DNA of 64,000 bases from Nostoc sp. NMS8 (GTDB lineage: Bacteria > Cyanobacteriota > Cyanobacteriia > Cyanobacteriales > Nostocaceae). The translations under genes and the position numbers were made by a program. Position 1 is the stretch's first letter. Every line of letters begins with the position of its first letter. This document shows positions 18,111 to 27,081 of the stretch, in pieces. The notes under the pieces were generated by a model. The model saw nothing but the letters and a program-made list of their open reading frames with translations, was not told the DNA's origin and searched no databases. The stretch spans positions 1-64,000 of the forward strand of contig NZ_JABXKK010000117.1 in the NCBI RefSeq assembly GCF_017115045.1, given 5' to 3'.

Positions 18111-19273
18111 AACGTGTTGGTGTAATTGGTGGCGGACAACTTGCCTGGATGATGGCGGATGCAGCACAAAAGCTAGGTGTAGAATTAGTAGTACAAACTC
18201 CTAGCGAACACGACCCGGCCGTGTCAATTGCTGAGAAAATCGTTTTCGCTGCGGTAGATGACGCTAGTGCTACAGAAATTGTAGCTAAAAAATGCGATGT
18301 CATCACCTTTGAAAACGAATTTGTTAACCTGCAAGCTTTATCTCTTTTAGCACAGCAAGGCGTTTGTTTCCGCCCCAGATTGGAAGCTTTAGCTCCTCTT
18401 TTAGATAAATATCATCAGCGTTGCTATTTACGCGATTTGGGCTTACCAGTTCCTCAATTTTTCGCCCTTGATGAGGTGGAAAATATCAAATCAAAAATCG
18501 AATATCTAGGTTTTCCAGTAGTTCTCAAATCTAGACGCCACGGTTATGATGGTCAAGGTACTTTCATAATTCAGGATTTTGCTACTTTGGAGCAAAAGCT
18601 AAGTGATGAAAGCACAACAAAGACTTTAAATCAATCACTTTTCTTGTTAGAAGAATTTGTACCTTTTGAACGGGAACTAGCAATAATTGCAGCTCGTTCT
18701 GTAGAGGGGGAAATTGTCACTTATCCAGTAGTAGAAACCCAACAAGAACAACAAGTGTGTCGGCGGGTGATTGCGCCAGCCGAGATTACTCCCAATCAAG
18801 TAGCAGAAATAGAAGCGATCGCACATACTCTATTAAATAGCCTAGAAGTAGTGGGAATTTTTGGAATTGAGCTATTTATCCGTGCTGATGGCAAAATCCT
18901 GGTAAATGAAATTGCCCCCCGTACTCACAATTCTGGGCATTTTTCTCTTGACGCCTGCGAAACTTCTCAGTTTGAGCAGCATCTCAGAGCCGTTTGTGGT
19001 TTACCTTTGGGAAATCCAGCTTTGCAGTCCGCTGGCGCTGTGATGGTCAACCTACTAGGATATGAAAATTCTCACAGCGACTACCAAAGCCAACGCCAAC
19101 AAATAGCAGAAATTCCCCAGACGCACATTCACTGGTATGGGAAGACAGAATCACGTCCTGGGCGAAAGTTAGGACATGTCACTGTTTTGCTGGATAATCA
19201 AAATCAAGAATCGGCGACTGCATACGCCAACGATATCGCCCATACTATAGAATCTATCTGGTATCCCAGGTAA
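18101..19273 (+). CDS. purK: N5-carboxyaminoimidazole ribonucleotide synthase PurK
   Basis: The 390-residue protein begins KRVGVIGGGQLAWMMADAAQ, the N-terminal nucleotide-binding motif of PurK. It continues with the ATP-grasp core (FPVVLKSRRHGYDGQGT, EEFVPFERELAIIAARS, GIFGIELFIRADGKILVNEIAPRTHNSGH). PurK converts AIR, ATP and bicarbonate to N5-CAIR in purine synthesis. Two in-frame ATGs (18101 and 18107) are possible starts, and both overlap the end of the preceding gene. The 6S RNA gene follows directly, an arrangement known in cyanobacteria. Confidence 0.95.
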   Translation: MSMKRVGVIGGGQLAWMMADAAQKLGVELVVQTPSEHDPAVSIAEKIVFAAVDDASATEIVAKKCDVITFENEFVNLQALSLLAQQGVCFRPRLEALAPLLDKYHQRCYLRDLGLPVPQFFALDEVENIKSKIEYLGFPVVLKSRRHGYDGQGTFIIQDFATLEQKLSDESTTKTLNQSLFLLEEFVPFERELAIIAARSVEGEIVTYPVVETQQEQQVCRRVIAPAEITPNQVAEIEAIAHTLLNSLEVVGIFGIELFIRADGKILVNEIAPRTHNSGHFSLDACETSQFEQHLRAVCGLPLGNPALQSAGAVMVNLLGYENSHSDYQSQRQQIAEIPQTHIHWYGKTESRPGRKLGHVTVLLDNQNQESATAYANDIAHTIESIWYPR

Positions 19274-19321
19274 ATGAATCAGAAAGTTTCGATGTTGAAC
19301 ACACAACATCTTTTTGAAAGC

Positions 19322-19327
19322 TATAAT
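19322..19327 (+). promoter_or_regulatory. Probable -10 element of the 6S RNA gene
   Basis: A consensus TATAAT lies seven bases before the inferred 5' end of the 6S RNA. A TTGAAC at 19295-19300 is rather far upstream, so the -35 element is not certain. Confidence 0.6.
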
Positions 19328-19332
19328 GAATG

Positions 19333-19520
19333 AGTTGCACTACGACGTTGGTGACTGCCATCAAGTTTTTTGATCTATGCCTTTAATGACAAGGGAGTCA
19401 ACTGTTCTCGTGGCAGTATACCGGGCATGTACCCGGAAACTTTAAACGAGGAATTTAGGTTCCCACCTGGATAAACCCAGGTCATAAACTTAGGTAAAAC
19501 GGCGTCGCGGTGAACTTAAA
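19333..19520 (+). ncRNA. ssaA: 6S RNA (6Sa RNA)
   Basis: The region just downstream of purK folds like a 6S RNA. The 5' strand (GTTGCACTACGACG, from 19334) pairs with the 3' strand (CGTCGCGGTGAAC, ending 19515) with one bulge and one mismatch, closing a long hairpin of about 187 nucleotides. An internal GGGCATGTACCC-like stem and CACCTGGATAAACCCAGGT are visible. Cyanobacterial 6Sa RNA is about 185 nucleotides and is encoded downstream of purK in several species, so position, size and structure agree. It mimics an open promoter and binds RNA polymerase holoenzyme. The exact ends are estimates. Confidence 0.82.
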
Positions 19521-19526
19521 ATTATT

Positions 19527-19565
19527 AGCTCCCAAAGTCAATTAGAACTTGGGAGCTTTAATTAT
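19527..19565 (+). terminator. Rho-independent terminator of 6S RNA (and purK read-through)
   Basis: A perfect 9-bp stem AGCTCCCAA / TTGGGAGCT (19527-19535 and 19549-19557) is followed by the T-rich tail TTTAATTATTT. Confidence 0.85.
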
Positions 19566-19620
19566 TTCAATCAATTTCAAAAGGACTTCCAAATAAAAAA
19601 ACATCCCAAATTTTCTTGTG

Positions 19621-19850
19621 GGGTGGGCAACATGACATTGGTGTCAACTTAACGTAAAAGCAAGTCTATAACTAGCTTTTAGATTGCCTCATTCCCAGTC
19701 TCCGACTGGGAATGCTTTTCTTTGAGGCTCCGCCTCTCTTTCCTGGTGGCAGAGCCACCAGGAGCAGCATTTCCAGCCGGAGGCTGGAAACGAGATTTTA
19801 AAGGAGTTTCAGCTTAAGTTGACACCAATGAGCATTGCTGTGCGCTTACG
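19621..19850. mobile_element. Palindrome-rich MITE-like element with 16-bp terminal inverted repeats
   Basis: Inverted copies of ATTGGTGTCAACTTAA stand at 19637-19652 and, reversed, at 19813-19828. Between them are at least four tight palindromes: CATTCCCAG...CTGGGAATG, GAGGC...GCCTC, CCTGGTGGC...GCCACCAGG and TTTCCAGCC...GGCTGGAAA. There is no coding frame, so it would need a transposase from elsewhere. A solo copy of one end lies at 17411-17450. The family is not identified. Extended homology outside the inverted repeats suggests that the true ends lie some 10-20 bases further out. Confidence 0.65.
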
Positions 19851-20181
19851 ATAGATGTGGTTCAAATACATGAAAACTGCTGTAAAAGGTTACAGGGAAA
19901 GGGCAACAGAAAAATCCCCATAATTCAAATTAGGGAATTTGTATGAGGATGTATTTTTTTCTTCCACAAAGAGTCACCTTAAAAAATATTTTTATTCCTT
20001 TCATTAATAAATTTAGGGCGCTGTTAGCCTATTATTCGGGGCTAATTTTTTCTGTTCCCTTTCCCTATTCCCTATTCCCTGTTCGTGCCGCGTTGGCGCA
20101 GCCTCTCGTAGAGAAGGAGCTTAGTAAATGTTGCCATATTTTTGGGAACCCTAGATACTGAGGTATTTAAAATTAAGCCCT
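19851..20181. other. Leader region of the hybrid kinase gene
   Basis: No credible gene is seen. The region contains TTCCCTATTCCCTATTCCC-type short repeats (about 20050-20085) and part of the interspersed GCGTTGGCGCAGCCTCTCG...GAGAAG repeat (20091-20118). A short open frame across these repeats is judged non-coding. Confidence 0.5.
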
Positions 20182-23100
20182 ATGGTCAGCATTCCCGGAT
20201 ATCACGTTAGCAAAGAACTCTATAACGGTTCTCGAACCTTGGTTTATCGCGCTAATCGAGAAACTGACCAAAAATCTGTGGTGATTAAGCTGATGAAAAC
20301 TGCTTATCCCAGCTTCAGCGAATTGGTACACTTTCGCAACCAGTTCACCATCGCCAAAAATTTGAATCTACCTGGAATCATCCAAACCTACAGCCTGGAA
20401 CCCTATCAGAATGGCTATGTGTTAGTGATGGAAGACTTCGGGGGAATTTCCTTGAAGGAATGGGGAGTGGGGGGAAAAGTAGAATCTCTGATGGAGTTTT
20501 TACAAATTGCGATCGCTCTATCTGATGCCTTAGATATTCTAATTCGTAATCGGATCATTCACAAAGATATTAAACCCGCCAATATTTTAATTAATCCCGA
20601 AACTAAAGAAGTTAAGTTAATTGACTTTAGTATTGCATCTCTGCTGCCACGAGAAACTCAGATATTGATGAATCCTAATGTGTTAGAAGGAACACTAGGC
20701 TATTTGTCTCCAGAGCAAACTGGAAGAATGAATCGAGGAATTGACTACCGTACTGATTTTTATTCTTTGGGTGTAACTTTTTACGAATTGCTATCGAGGG
20801 AATTACCATTTAAATCACAAGATCCGATGGAATTGGTACATTGTCATATTGCCAAACTTCCGCCACTTTTAGGGGAGAGGGAAGAGATTCCGCAAGTGTT
20901 GTCAGACATTGTGATGAAATTGATGGCAAAAAATGCCGAAGACCGCTATCAGAGCGCATTCGGGCTGAAATATGATTTAGAAAATTGTTTAGTTCAACTG
21001 AAAGAGACGGGTAAGATTGCAAGTTTCCCAATTGCTCAATGGGATGTGTGCGATCGCTTTATTATCCCAGAAAAACTCTATGGTCGCGAGCATGAAGTTG
21101 ATATTCTGCTCAAAGCCTTTGACCGCGTTACCAACAATCAGACAGAATTAATGTTGGTGGCTGGTTTTTCTGGTATTGGTAAAACGGCAATTGTTAACGA
21201 GGTTCACAAACCTATTGTCCGGCAACGGGGCTACTTTATCAAAGGCAAATTTGACCAATTTAATCGAAATATTCCCTTCTCCGCTTTTGTGCAGGCGTTT
21301 CGAGACTTAATGGGGCAATTACTGAGTGAAAGTGATGTCCAATTGTCAACTTGGAAAAATAAAATTTTACAAGTACTGGGCGATCAAGGGCAAGTTATTC
21401 TTGAGGTAATTCCCGAACTAGAACAAATTATTGGTCAACAACCATCTGCAACAGAACTTTTACCAAGTGCAGCCCAGAATCGCTTCAATTTACTCTTCCA
21501 AAAGTTCATTCAGGTATTCACGACAAAAGAACATCCATTAGTAATTTTCCTCGATGATTTGCAATGGGCCGATTCTGCATCGCTCAAATTGATGCAGTTA
21601 TTGATGAGCGAGTCAGGAAGTGGATCTTTACTTTTAATTGGGGCTTATCGAGATAATGAAGTATCTACCACGCATCAGTTAATGTTGACTTTAGCGGAGA
21701 TTCGCAAAGCTAATGCCACAATTCACAGCATTACTTTAGCTCTGTTAAGTAATGCTAGTTTAAATCAATTGGTGGTTGATACCTTGAGTTGTTCAGATAA
21801 AACTGCCCAACCTTTGACGGAACTCATCTATCAAAAAACTCAAGGAAATCCATTTTTTGCAACACATTTTCTCAAAATATTATATGAAGATGGGCTGATT
21901 AATTTTAATTCCGATCGAGGGTACTGGCAATGTGATATTGTTGCTGTGAAAGCACTTGCGCTTACCGATGATGTTGTAGAATTCTTAGCGCTACAATTGC
22001 AAAAGTTGCCAGCAGCAACGCAAAATGTGTTGAAATTAGCTGCATGCATTGGCAACCAGTTTGATTTGCTAACCTTAGCAATTGTTTCTGAAGAATCGGA
22101 AACCGAAACGGCAGCATATTTATGGAAAGCTTTACAAGAAGGGTTAGTTTTACCTACTACTGAAGTTTATAAATTCTTTCAATACAGTGGGCATGATTCT
22201 GACTCAAATTCATTAAATTGCAATGTCCAAGTACCCATCTACAAATTTTTGCATGACCGGGTGCAACAAGCGGCTTACTCTCTGATTCCAGCTGACCAGA
22301 AACAATTTACCCATCTTAAAATTGGTCAATTACTTTTGCAAAATACCTCTGAGTCACAGCAAGAGGAGCGAATTTTTGAGATTGTCAGTCAGTTGAATCG
22401 AGGAATATTACTAATCACCCAACCGACTGAACGTCAACAATTAGCTCAGTTAAATCTGAATGCTGGTCGCAAAGCGAAAGAAGCTACCGCTTATGGTGCA
22501 GCAATTCATTACTTGTATTCTGGAATGCAGTTGTTGACAATTAATAGTTGGGAAATTGCCTACGAATTGACTCGAAGTTTATACGAAGAAGCTGCCGAAG
22601 CTGCTTTTCTCAATAACGAGTTTGACCAGATGGAATCTTTGATCCAGGTCGTCATTGAAAAAACAACTACCTTACTGGATAGGGTGAAAGTTTATGAAGT
22701 TCAACTCCAAGCTTATCAGGTGCAGGGTCAACCATTGCAAGCGATCGCAACTGGGTGTGAACTTCTCGCTCAACTTGGGGTGACATTACCTGAATCAGTA
22801 ACACCTCCAGACATTCAGCAATATGTAGTCAACACGCTCTCCACTTTGGCAGGCAGAAATATTCAGGGTTTAGTCGATTTGCCATTGATGGATGATACCA
22901 AAGCTTTGGTTGCTTTGCGGATTATGGCTAGCATCGCTCCCGCCATCCACCAAACTTCTTCCTATTTGTTACCAATTGTTGCCTGCGAACAGGTGAATTT
23001 ATCTCTTAAATACGGCAATGCACCACTTTCTGCACCAGGATATGCAGATTTTGGAATTGTACTTAATATTTGTAACCAAATCGAGTCAGGCTACGAATTT

Positions 23101-25578
23101 GGCCAGTTAGCTTTAATACTTGTGGATAGATTTAAAGCAAAATCTGTTCAAAGCATGACTATATTTAAGGTGGGTGCATTGAATCAATTTAATAAACAAC
23201 ATGTTCGCACCTCAATTAGTTTATTACAGGAATCCCATAGTCTTGGATTAGAAACAGGCGATTTTTTCCATGTGCTGGCATCGATGATTTTCAAATTATT
23301 CTACGTCTATTTAAGTGGCACAGAAGTTTTGGAAGTCTTGCTAGTAGATATCAAAAACTACGAATCTAATTTTGCCAAAAATCAGCGCTTATTAAATTGG
23401 TCTAGTATAGTCTGTCAAAGTATTAACAATTTAACTGCATCTAGCGATAATCCAGAATGCCTCTTTGGTGAATCTTATCAAGAAGAACAACTCTTGTCTT
23501 CGCTGATTGAAGAGAACGACGAATTAACACTCCATATATTTTTCTTAAGTAAGTTAATACTCAGTTATCTGTTTGAGAATTTTCCGGCGGCAGTTGAAAA
23601 TGCAAATCAGGGAGAACAATACCTCAACAGTGCCGCCGGAATGTTATCTGTGCCTGTTTTCTACTATTACGATTCTCTGTCTCGGCTGGCTGTCTATCCA
23701 ACGGCTGAACCATCTCAACAAGAAAAATTACTCTTAAAGGTTGGCGAAAATCAAGAGAAATTGCAGTTTCGAGCCAAGTTCGCACCAATGAATTTCCAGC
23801 ACAAATTTGATTTGGTAGAAGCAGAACGGCATCGAGTTTTGGGCGAAAAAATAGCAGCAATAGAATTGTACGATCGCGCCATAACTCTAGCCAAAGAAAA
23901 CAAATATATCCAAGAAGAAGCCTTGAGCAATGAGCTTGCTGCCAAGTTCTACCTCGAATGGGGTAAAGAAAAAATCGCCCAAGTTTATATGCAGGAAGCT
24001 TATTACTGCTATGCTCGTTGGGGCGCTAAAGCCAAAACTGACAACTTAGAAAAACACTATCCTCAACTTCTTGCTCCCATCTTACTAGCGCAACTTAATC
24101 ACTTTCAACTGAGTTCAACCGTCGATGGATCATCATTCCCACATCAAACCATCCACACAAACCTTTCTAGCAGCAGTATTTCGGAAGCCCTCGATTTTGC
24201 CACCATCTTTAAAGTCTCACAAGCCCTCTCCAGTGAAATTCAATTAGAGCAATTGCTCACTACCCTCTTGCAAGTGGTGATGGAAAATGCTGGAGCGAAA
24301 AAAGCTGCCCTACTTGTACTCGAACAGGGCAACTTAGTGGTTAAAGCTGTAGCCACCATCAAAGAAGGGGTGACTCTAGTATCTGTACCATTGTCAAGCA
24401 GCGAAAACATTCCGATCGCATTGGTAAACTATGTCAAACACAGCTTAAAAACTGTGGTGCTGGATGATGCAACAGCAAAAGACGATTTTATTACTGACCA
24501 ATATTTCATGCAGCAACAACCCAAAAGTGTGTTGTGTACGCCGATTTTGCGTCATGGCCAATTAATCGGGTTACTATATTTGGAAAATAAGTTGACGATT
24601 GGCGCATTTACGAGCGATCGCACAGAAGTTATCCAACTGCTATGCGCTCAAGCTGCGATTTCTCTAGAAAATGCCCGTCTTTATCAAGAATCTCAAAATT
24701 ATGCCCAAGAGTTAGAGCGATCGCTACAAGAACTTGAGCATACCCAATTACAAATGGTGCAAAATGAAAAAATGGCAACCTTGGGTAATTTGGTTGCTGG
24801 GGTGGCACATGAAATTAATAATCCGATTGGATTTCTCAAAGGCAGCGTTAACAATGCCAAAGAATATACTCAAGACTTACTTGCTCATATCCAATGCTAC
24901 CAACAACATTATCCCAATCCTGCGATCGCAGTCATTGAGCATGGCGAAGAAATTGACTTAGAATTCCTGACTGAGGATTTACCAAAGCTAGTAGGCTCGA
25001 TGAAGGTAGCTTCAGAACGGATTGAAGACATTAGTACCAGCCTTCGCACCTTCTCCAGAGCCGATACAGCCGAAAAAGTTGCTTGTAATCTCCATGAAGG
25101 GATTGAGAGTACCCTGTTGATTTTGAAGTATCGCCTCAAAGCTAACGAAAAACGTCCAGCGATCGAAGTCATCACCGAATACGGTAAATTACCGCCTGTT
25201 AAGTGCTTTCTAGGACAGTTAAATCAAGTATTTATGAACATCCTCGCTAACGCCATCGATGTCTTAGATACTTCCTGTGAAGGGCTTTCTTTTGCCAAAG
25301 CGCAAGCTAATCATCACCAAATATTGATTCACACCGAAGTATCTAGTGAACAAAACGTGGTAGCAATTCGCATCAAAGATAACGGTCAGGGGATGCCAGA
25401 GGAGGTTAGATCGCGGATCTTCGACCACCTATTTACAACAAAAGAGGTTGGCAAAGGAACGGGATTAGGATTAGCGATCGCTCGTCAAATTGTCGAAGAA
25501 ACCCATAATGGGCGGTTGAGTTGCAATTCTGTGTTTGGCGAAGGAACAGAATTTGTCATTGAGATTCCAGTGTTTTAA
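20182..25578 (+). CDS. Hybrid Ser/Thr kinase - AAA/STAND ATPase - GAF - sensor histidine kinase
   Basis: This 1798-residue protein combines several signalling modules. Residues 1-270 form a Hanks-type kinase (HKDIKPANIL, DFSIAS in the DFG position, GYLSPEQTGRMNR). Residues of about 300-800 hold an AAA_16-type ATPase with Walker A GFSGIGKT (about 328) and Walker B FLDDLQWAD (about 451). A long helical TPR-like region follows, then a GAF domain (about 1337-1500) and a coiled coil. The histidine kinase has VAGVAHEINNP as the H box (about 1540), ILANAIDVL as the N box, DNGQGMPEEV as G1 and GKGTGLGLAIA as G2. Such multi-kinases are abundant in Nostocales and their inputs are mostly unknown. No receiver domain is present, so a separate response regulator is needed. 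The kinase DFG reads DFS, a mild deviation. Confidence 0.93.
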   Translation: MVSIPGYHVSKELYNGSRTLVYRANRETDQKSVVIKLMKTAYPSFSELVHFRNQFTIAKNLNLPGIIQTYSLEPYQNGYVLVMEDFGGISLKEWGVGGKVESLMEFLQIAIALSDALDILIRNRIIHKDIKPANILINPETKEVKLIDFSIASLLPRETQILMNPNVLEGTLGYLSPEQTGRMNRGIDYRTDFYSLGVTFYELLSRELPFKSQDPMELVHCHIAKLPPLLGEREEIPQVLSDIVMKLMAKNAEDRYQSAFGLKYDLENCLVQLKETGKIASFPIAQWDVCDRFIIPEKLYGREHEVDILLKAFDRVTNNQTELMLVAGFSGIGKTAIVNEVHKPIVRQRGYFIKGKFDQFNRNIPFSAFVQAFRDLMGQLLSESDVQLSTWKNKILQVLGDQGQVILEVIPELEQIIGQQPSATELLPSAAQNRFNLLFQKFIQVFTTKEHPLVIFLDDLQWADSASLKLMQLLMSESGSGSLLLIGAYRDNEVSTTHQLMLTLAEIRKANATIHSITLALLSNASLNQLVVDTLSCSDKTAQPLTELIYQKTQGNPFFATHFLKILYEDGLINFNSDRGYWQCDIVAVKALALTDDVVEFLALQLQKLPAATQNVLKLAACIGNQFDLLTLAIVSEESETETAAYLWKALQEGLVLPTTEVYKFFQYSGHDSDSNSLNCNVQVPIYKFLHDRVQQAAYSLIPADQKQFTHLKIGQLLLQNTSESQQEERIFEIVSQLNRGILLITQPTERQQLAQLNLNAGRKAKEATAYGAAIHYLYSGMQLLTINSWEIAYELTRSLYEEAAEAAFLNNEFDQMESLIQVVIEKTTTLLDRVKVYEVQLQAYQVQGQPLQAIATGCELLAQLGVTLPESVTPPDIQQYVVNTLSTLAGRNIQGLVDLPLMDDTKALVALRIMASIAPAIHQTSSYLLPIVACEQVNLSLKYGNAPLSAPGYADFGIVLNICNQIESGYEFGQLALILVDRFKAKSVQSMTIFKVGALNQFNKQHVRTSISLLQESHSLGLETGDFFHVLASMIFKLFYVYLSGTEVLEVLLVDIKNYESNFAKNQRLLNWSSIVCQSINNLTASSDNPECLFGESYQEEQLLSSLIEENDELTLHIFFLSKLILSYLFENFPAAVENANQGEQYLNSAAGMLSVPVFYYYDSLSRLAVYPTAEPSQQEKLLLKVGENQEKLQFRAKFAPMNFQHKFDLVEAERHRVLGEKIAAIELYDRAITLAKENKYIQEEALSNELAAKFYLEWGKEKIAQVYMQEAYYCYARWGAKAKTDNLEKHYPQLLAPILLAQLNHFQLSSTVDGSSFPHQTIHTNLSSSSISEALDFATIFKVSQALSSEIQLEQLLTTLLQVVMENAGAKKAALLVLEQGNLVVKAVATIKEGVTLVSVPLSSSENIPIALVNYVKHSLKTVVLDDATAKDDFITDQYFMQQQPKSVLCTPILRHGQLIGLLYLENKLTIGAFTSDRTEVIQLLCAQAAISLENARLYQESQNYAQELERSLQELEHTQLQMVQNEKMATLGNLVAGVAHEINNPIGFLKGSVNNAKEYTQDLLAHIQCYQQHYPNPAIAVIEHGEEIDLEFLTEDLPKLVGSMKVASERIEDISTSLRTFSRADTAEKVACNLHEGIESTLLILKYRLKANEKRPAIEVITEYGKLPPVKCFLGQLNQVFMNILANAIDVLDTSCEGLSFAKAQANHHQILIHTEVSSEQNVVAIRIKDNGQGMPEEVRSRIFDHLFTTKEVGKGTGLGLAIARQIVEETHNGRLSCNSVFGEGTEFVIEIPVF

Positions 25579-25744
25579 CCAATTTGTGATTTTCCTCTCA
25601 ATGCATAACGCGTCTAATTTTTCGGTAGTGCAGAGAACAGCGATCGCATAATTCTCCAAATCTGTATAATTCGATTCTAAATTAGGTATCGTTCAGAGTT
25701 AAGATGACACAATTGCCTCAAATTGTGGTTAAAACTACAAAAAA

Positions 25745-27010
25745 TTGTTAAAACAACTAACTAATACCGTATTTCCAGCCTCAGTCTTCCGACTAGAGAG
25801 TGGTTTAACTTTTATTCATCAAGAAATTCCCACCACTCCCGTAGTTGTGGCGGATGTTTGGGTGCGTGCTGGAGCCAGCTTAGAGCCAAAACCGTGGTTT
25901 GGCATGGCGCACTTTTTAGAACACATGATTTTCAAAGGTACGGCGACGCTACCCCCTGGGATGTTCGATTCCAAAGTTGAAAACCGTGGTGGCGTGAGTA
26001 ATGCGGCGACAAGCTATGATTATGCTCATTATTCAGTCACTACAGCCGCCCCTTATTTAAAAGATACTCTGCCTTACTTAGGAGAACTACTGCTCAATGC
26101 GGCAATTCCAGAAGATGAATTTAGCCGCGAACGCGATGTGGTGCTAGAGGAAATTCGCTCTTGTCAGGACGATTCCGACTGGATAGGATTTCAAGCGCTG
26201 ATTCAAAGCATCTATCCACATCACCCTTACGGACGTTCGGTGTTGGGTACTGAGCAAGAACTGATGCAGCAATCACCAGAAGCAATGCGCTGTTTTCACC
26301 ACGCCCACTATCAGCCGGAAAATATGACGGTGGTAATTGCTGGAGGTATAGCCCAACAAGCAGCTTGGGAAATGGTAAATCATTCATTTGCTGATTTTGC
26401 TGAACGCTCTAATTGTCCGCAGTTTGAGAAAGTAGCAAAGCCAGTAATAACAGGTATTCACCGTCAAGAATTGTGTTTACCACGCATAGAGCAAGCGCGA
26501 TTATTGATGGCGTGGCTGGTACCAGGGGTAGAAGATATCCGTACTGGCTATGGTTTAGATTTGTTGTCGGTGTTGTTGGCAGAAGGGCGGACTTCGCGTT
26601 TAGTGCGTGATTTGCGAGAAGATTCGCAATTGGTACAGGGAATTTGCAGTAGTTTTTCTCTACAACGAGAATCAAGTTTGTTTACAATAACTGCCTGGTT
26701 GGAACCAGAAAATTTAGAAGAAGTTGAGTCCTTAATTTGCGCTCATTTGGATGATTTGCAGACTAAAGGAATTAGTGAACAAGAACTTGCTCGTACACGC
26801 AGGTTGCTATGTAACGATTATGCGTTTTCCACCGAAACGCCAAATCAATTGACAGGGCTTTATGGATATTACAATACCATTGCCCAAGCTGAGTTAGCTG
26901 TGACATATCCCCAACAGATTCAGTCTTTTGATGCCCAAGAACTGCAAAAATTAGCTAAACAGTATCTCTCCCTAGAGAATTACGCGGTTACTATACTTAA
27001 ACCGTGTTAA
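25745..27010 (+). CDS. M16-family zinc metallopeptidase, catalytic subunit
   Basis: The 421-residue protein carries the inverted zinc motif HFLEH (residues 56-60) and a downstream glutamate in ERDVVLEEI (near 130), which together bind zinc in M16 (pitrilysin/processing-peptidase) enzymes. The C-terminal half has LARTRRLLCNDY and related M16C sequence. It lies 66 bp before a second M16 gene lacking the zinc motif, the usual heterodimer arrangement. The only in-frame start is TTG at 25745. An ATG at 25704 opens a 15-codon frame that would join this one if the A-run near 25739-25744 had one more base, giving a longer N-terminus MTQLPQIVVKTTK. Confidence 0.88.
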   Translation: MLKQLTNTVFPASVFRLESGLTFIHQEIPTTPVVVADVWVRAGASLEPKPWFGMAHFLEHMIFKGTATLPPGMFDSKVENRGGVSNAATSYDYAHYSVTTAAPYLKDTLPYLGELLLNAAIPEDEFSRERDVVLEEIRSCQDDSDWIGFQALIQSIYPHHPYGRSVLGTEQELMQQSPEAMRCFHHAHYQPENMTVVIAGGIAQQAAWEMVNHSFADFAERSNCPQFEKVAKPVITGIHRQELCLPRIEQARLLMAWLVPGVEDIRTGYGLDLLSVLLAEGRTSRLVRDLREDSQLVQGICSSFSLQRESSLFTITAWLEPENLEEVESLICAHLDDLQTKGISEQELARTRRLLCNDYAFSTETPNQLTGLYGYYNTIAQAELAVTYPQQIQSFDAQELQKLAKQYLSLENYAVTILKPC

Positions 27011-27039
27011 GTATTGGACATGGAGCATTAGTTTTTGAC

Positions 27040-27081
27040 AAATGACAAATGACGAATGACAAAGGACAAATGACAAATGAC
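27040..27081 (+). repeat. Heptanucleotide STRR array overlapping a start codon
   Basis: Six heptamers (AAATGAC twice, GAATGAC, AAAGGAC, AAATGAC twice) run from 27040 to 27081. The ATG of the second M16 gene (27077) is inside the last unit, as in the arrays at 4386 and 11381. Confidence 0.85.

Noticed and set aside
19943..20161. A 72-codon frame before the hybrid kinase
   Set aside because: It translates short TTCCCTATTCCC repeats and an interspersed repeat and shows no domain.
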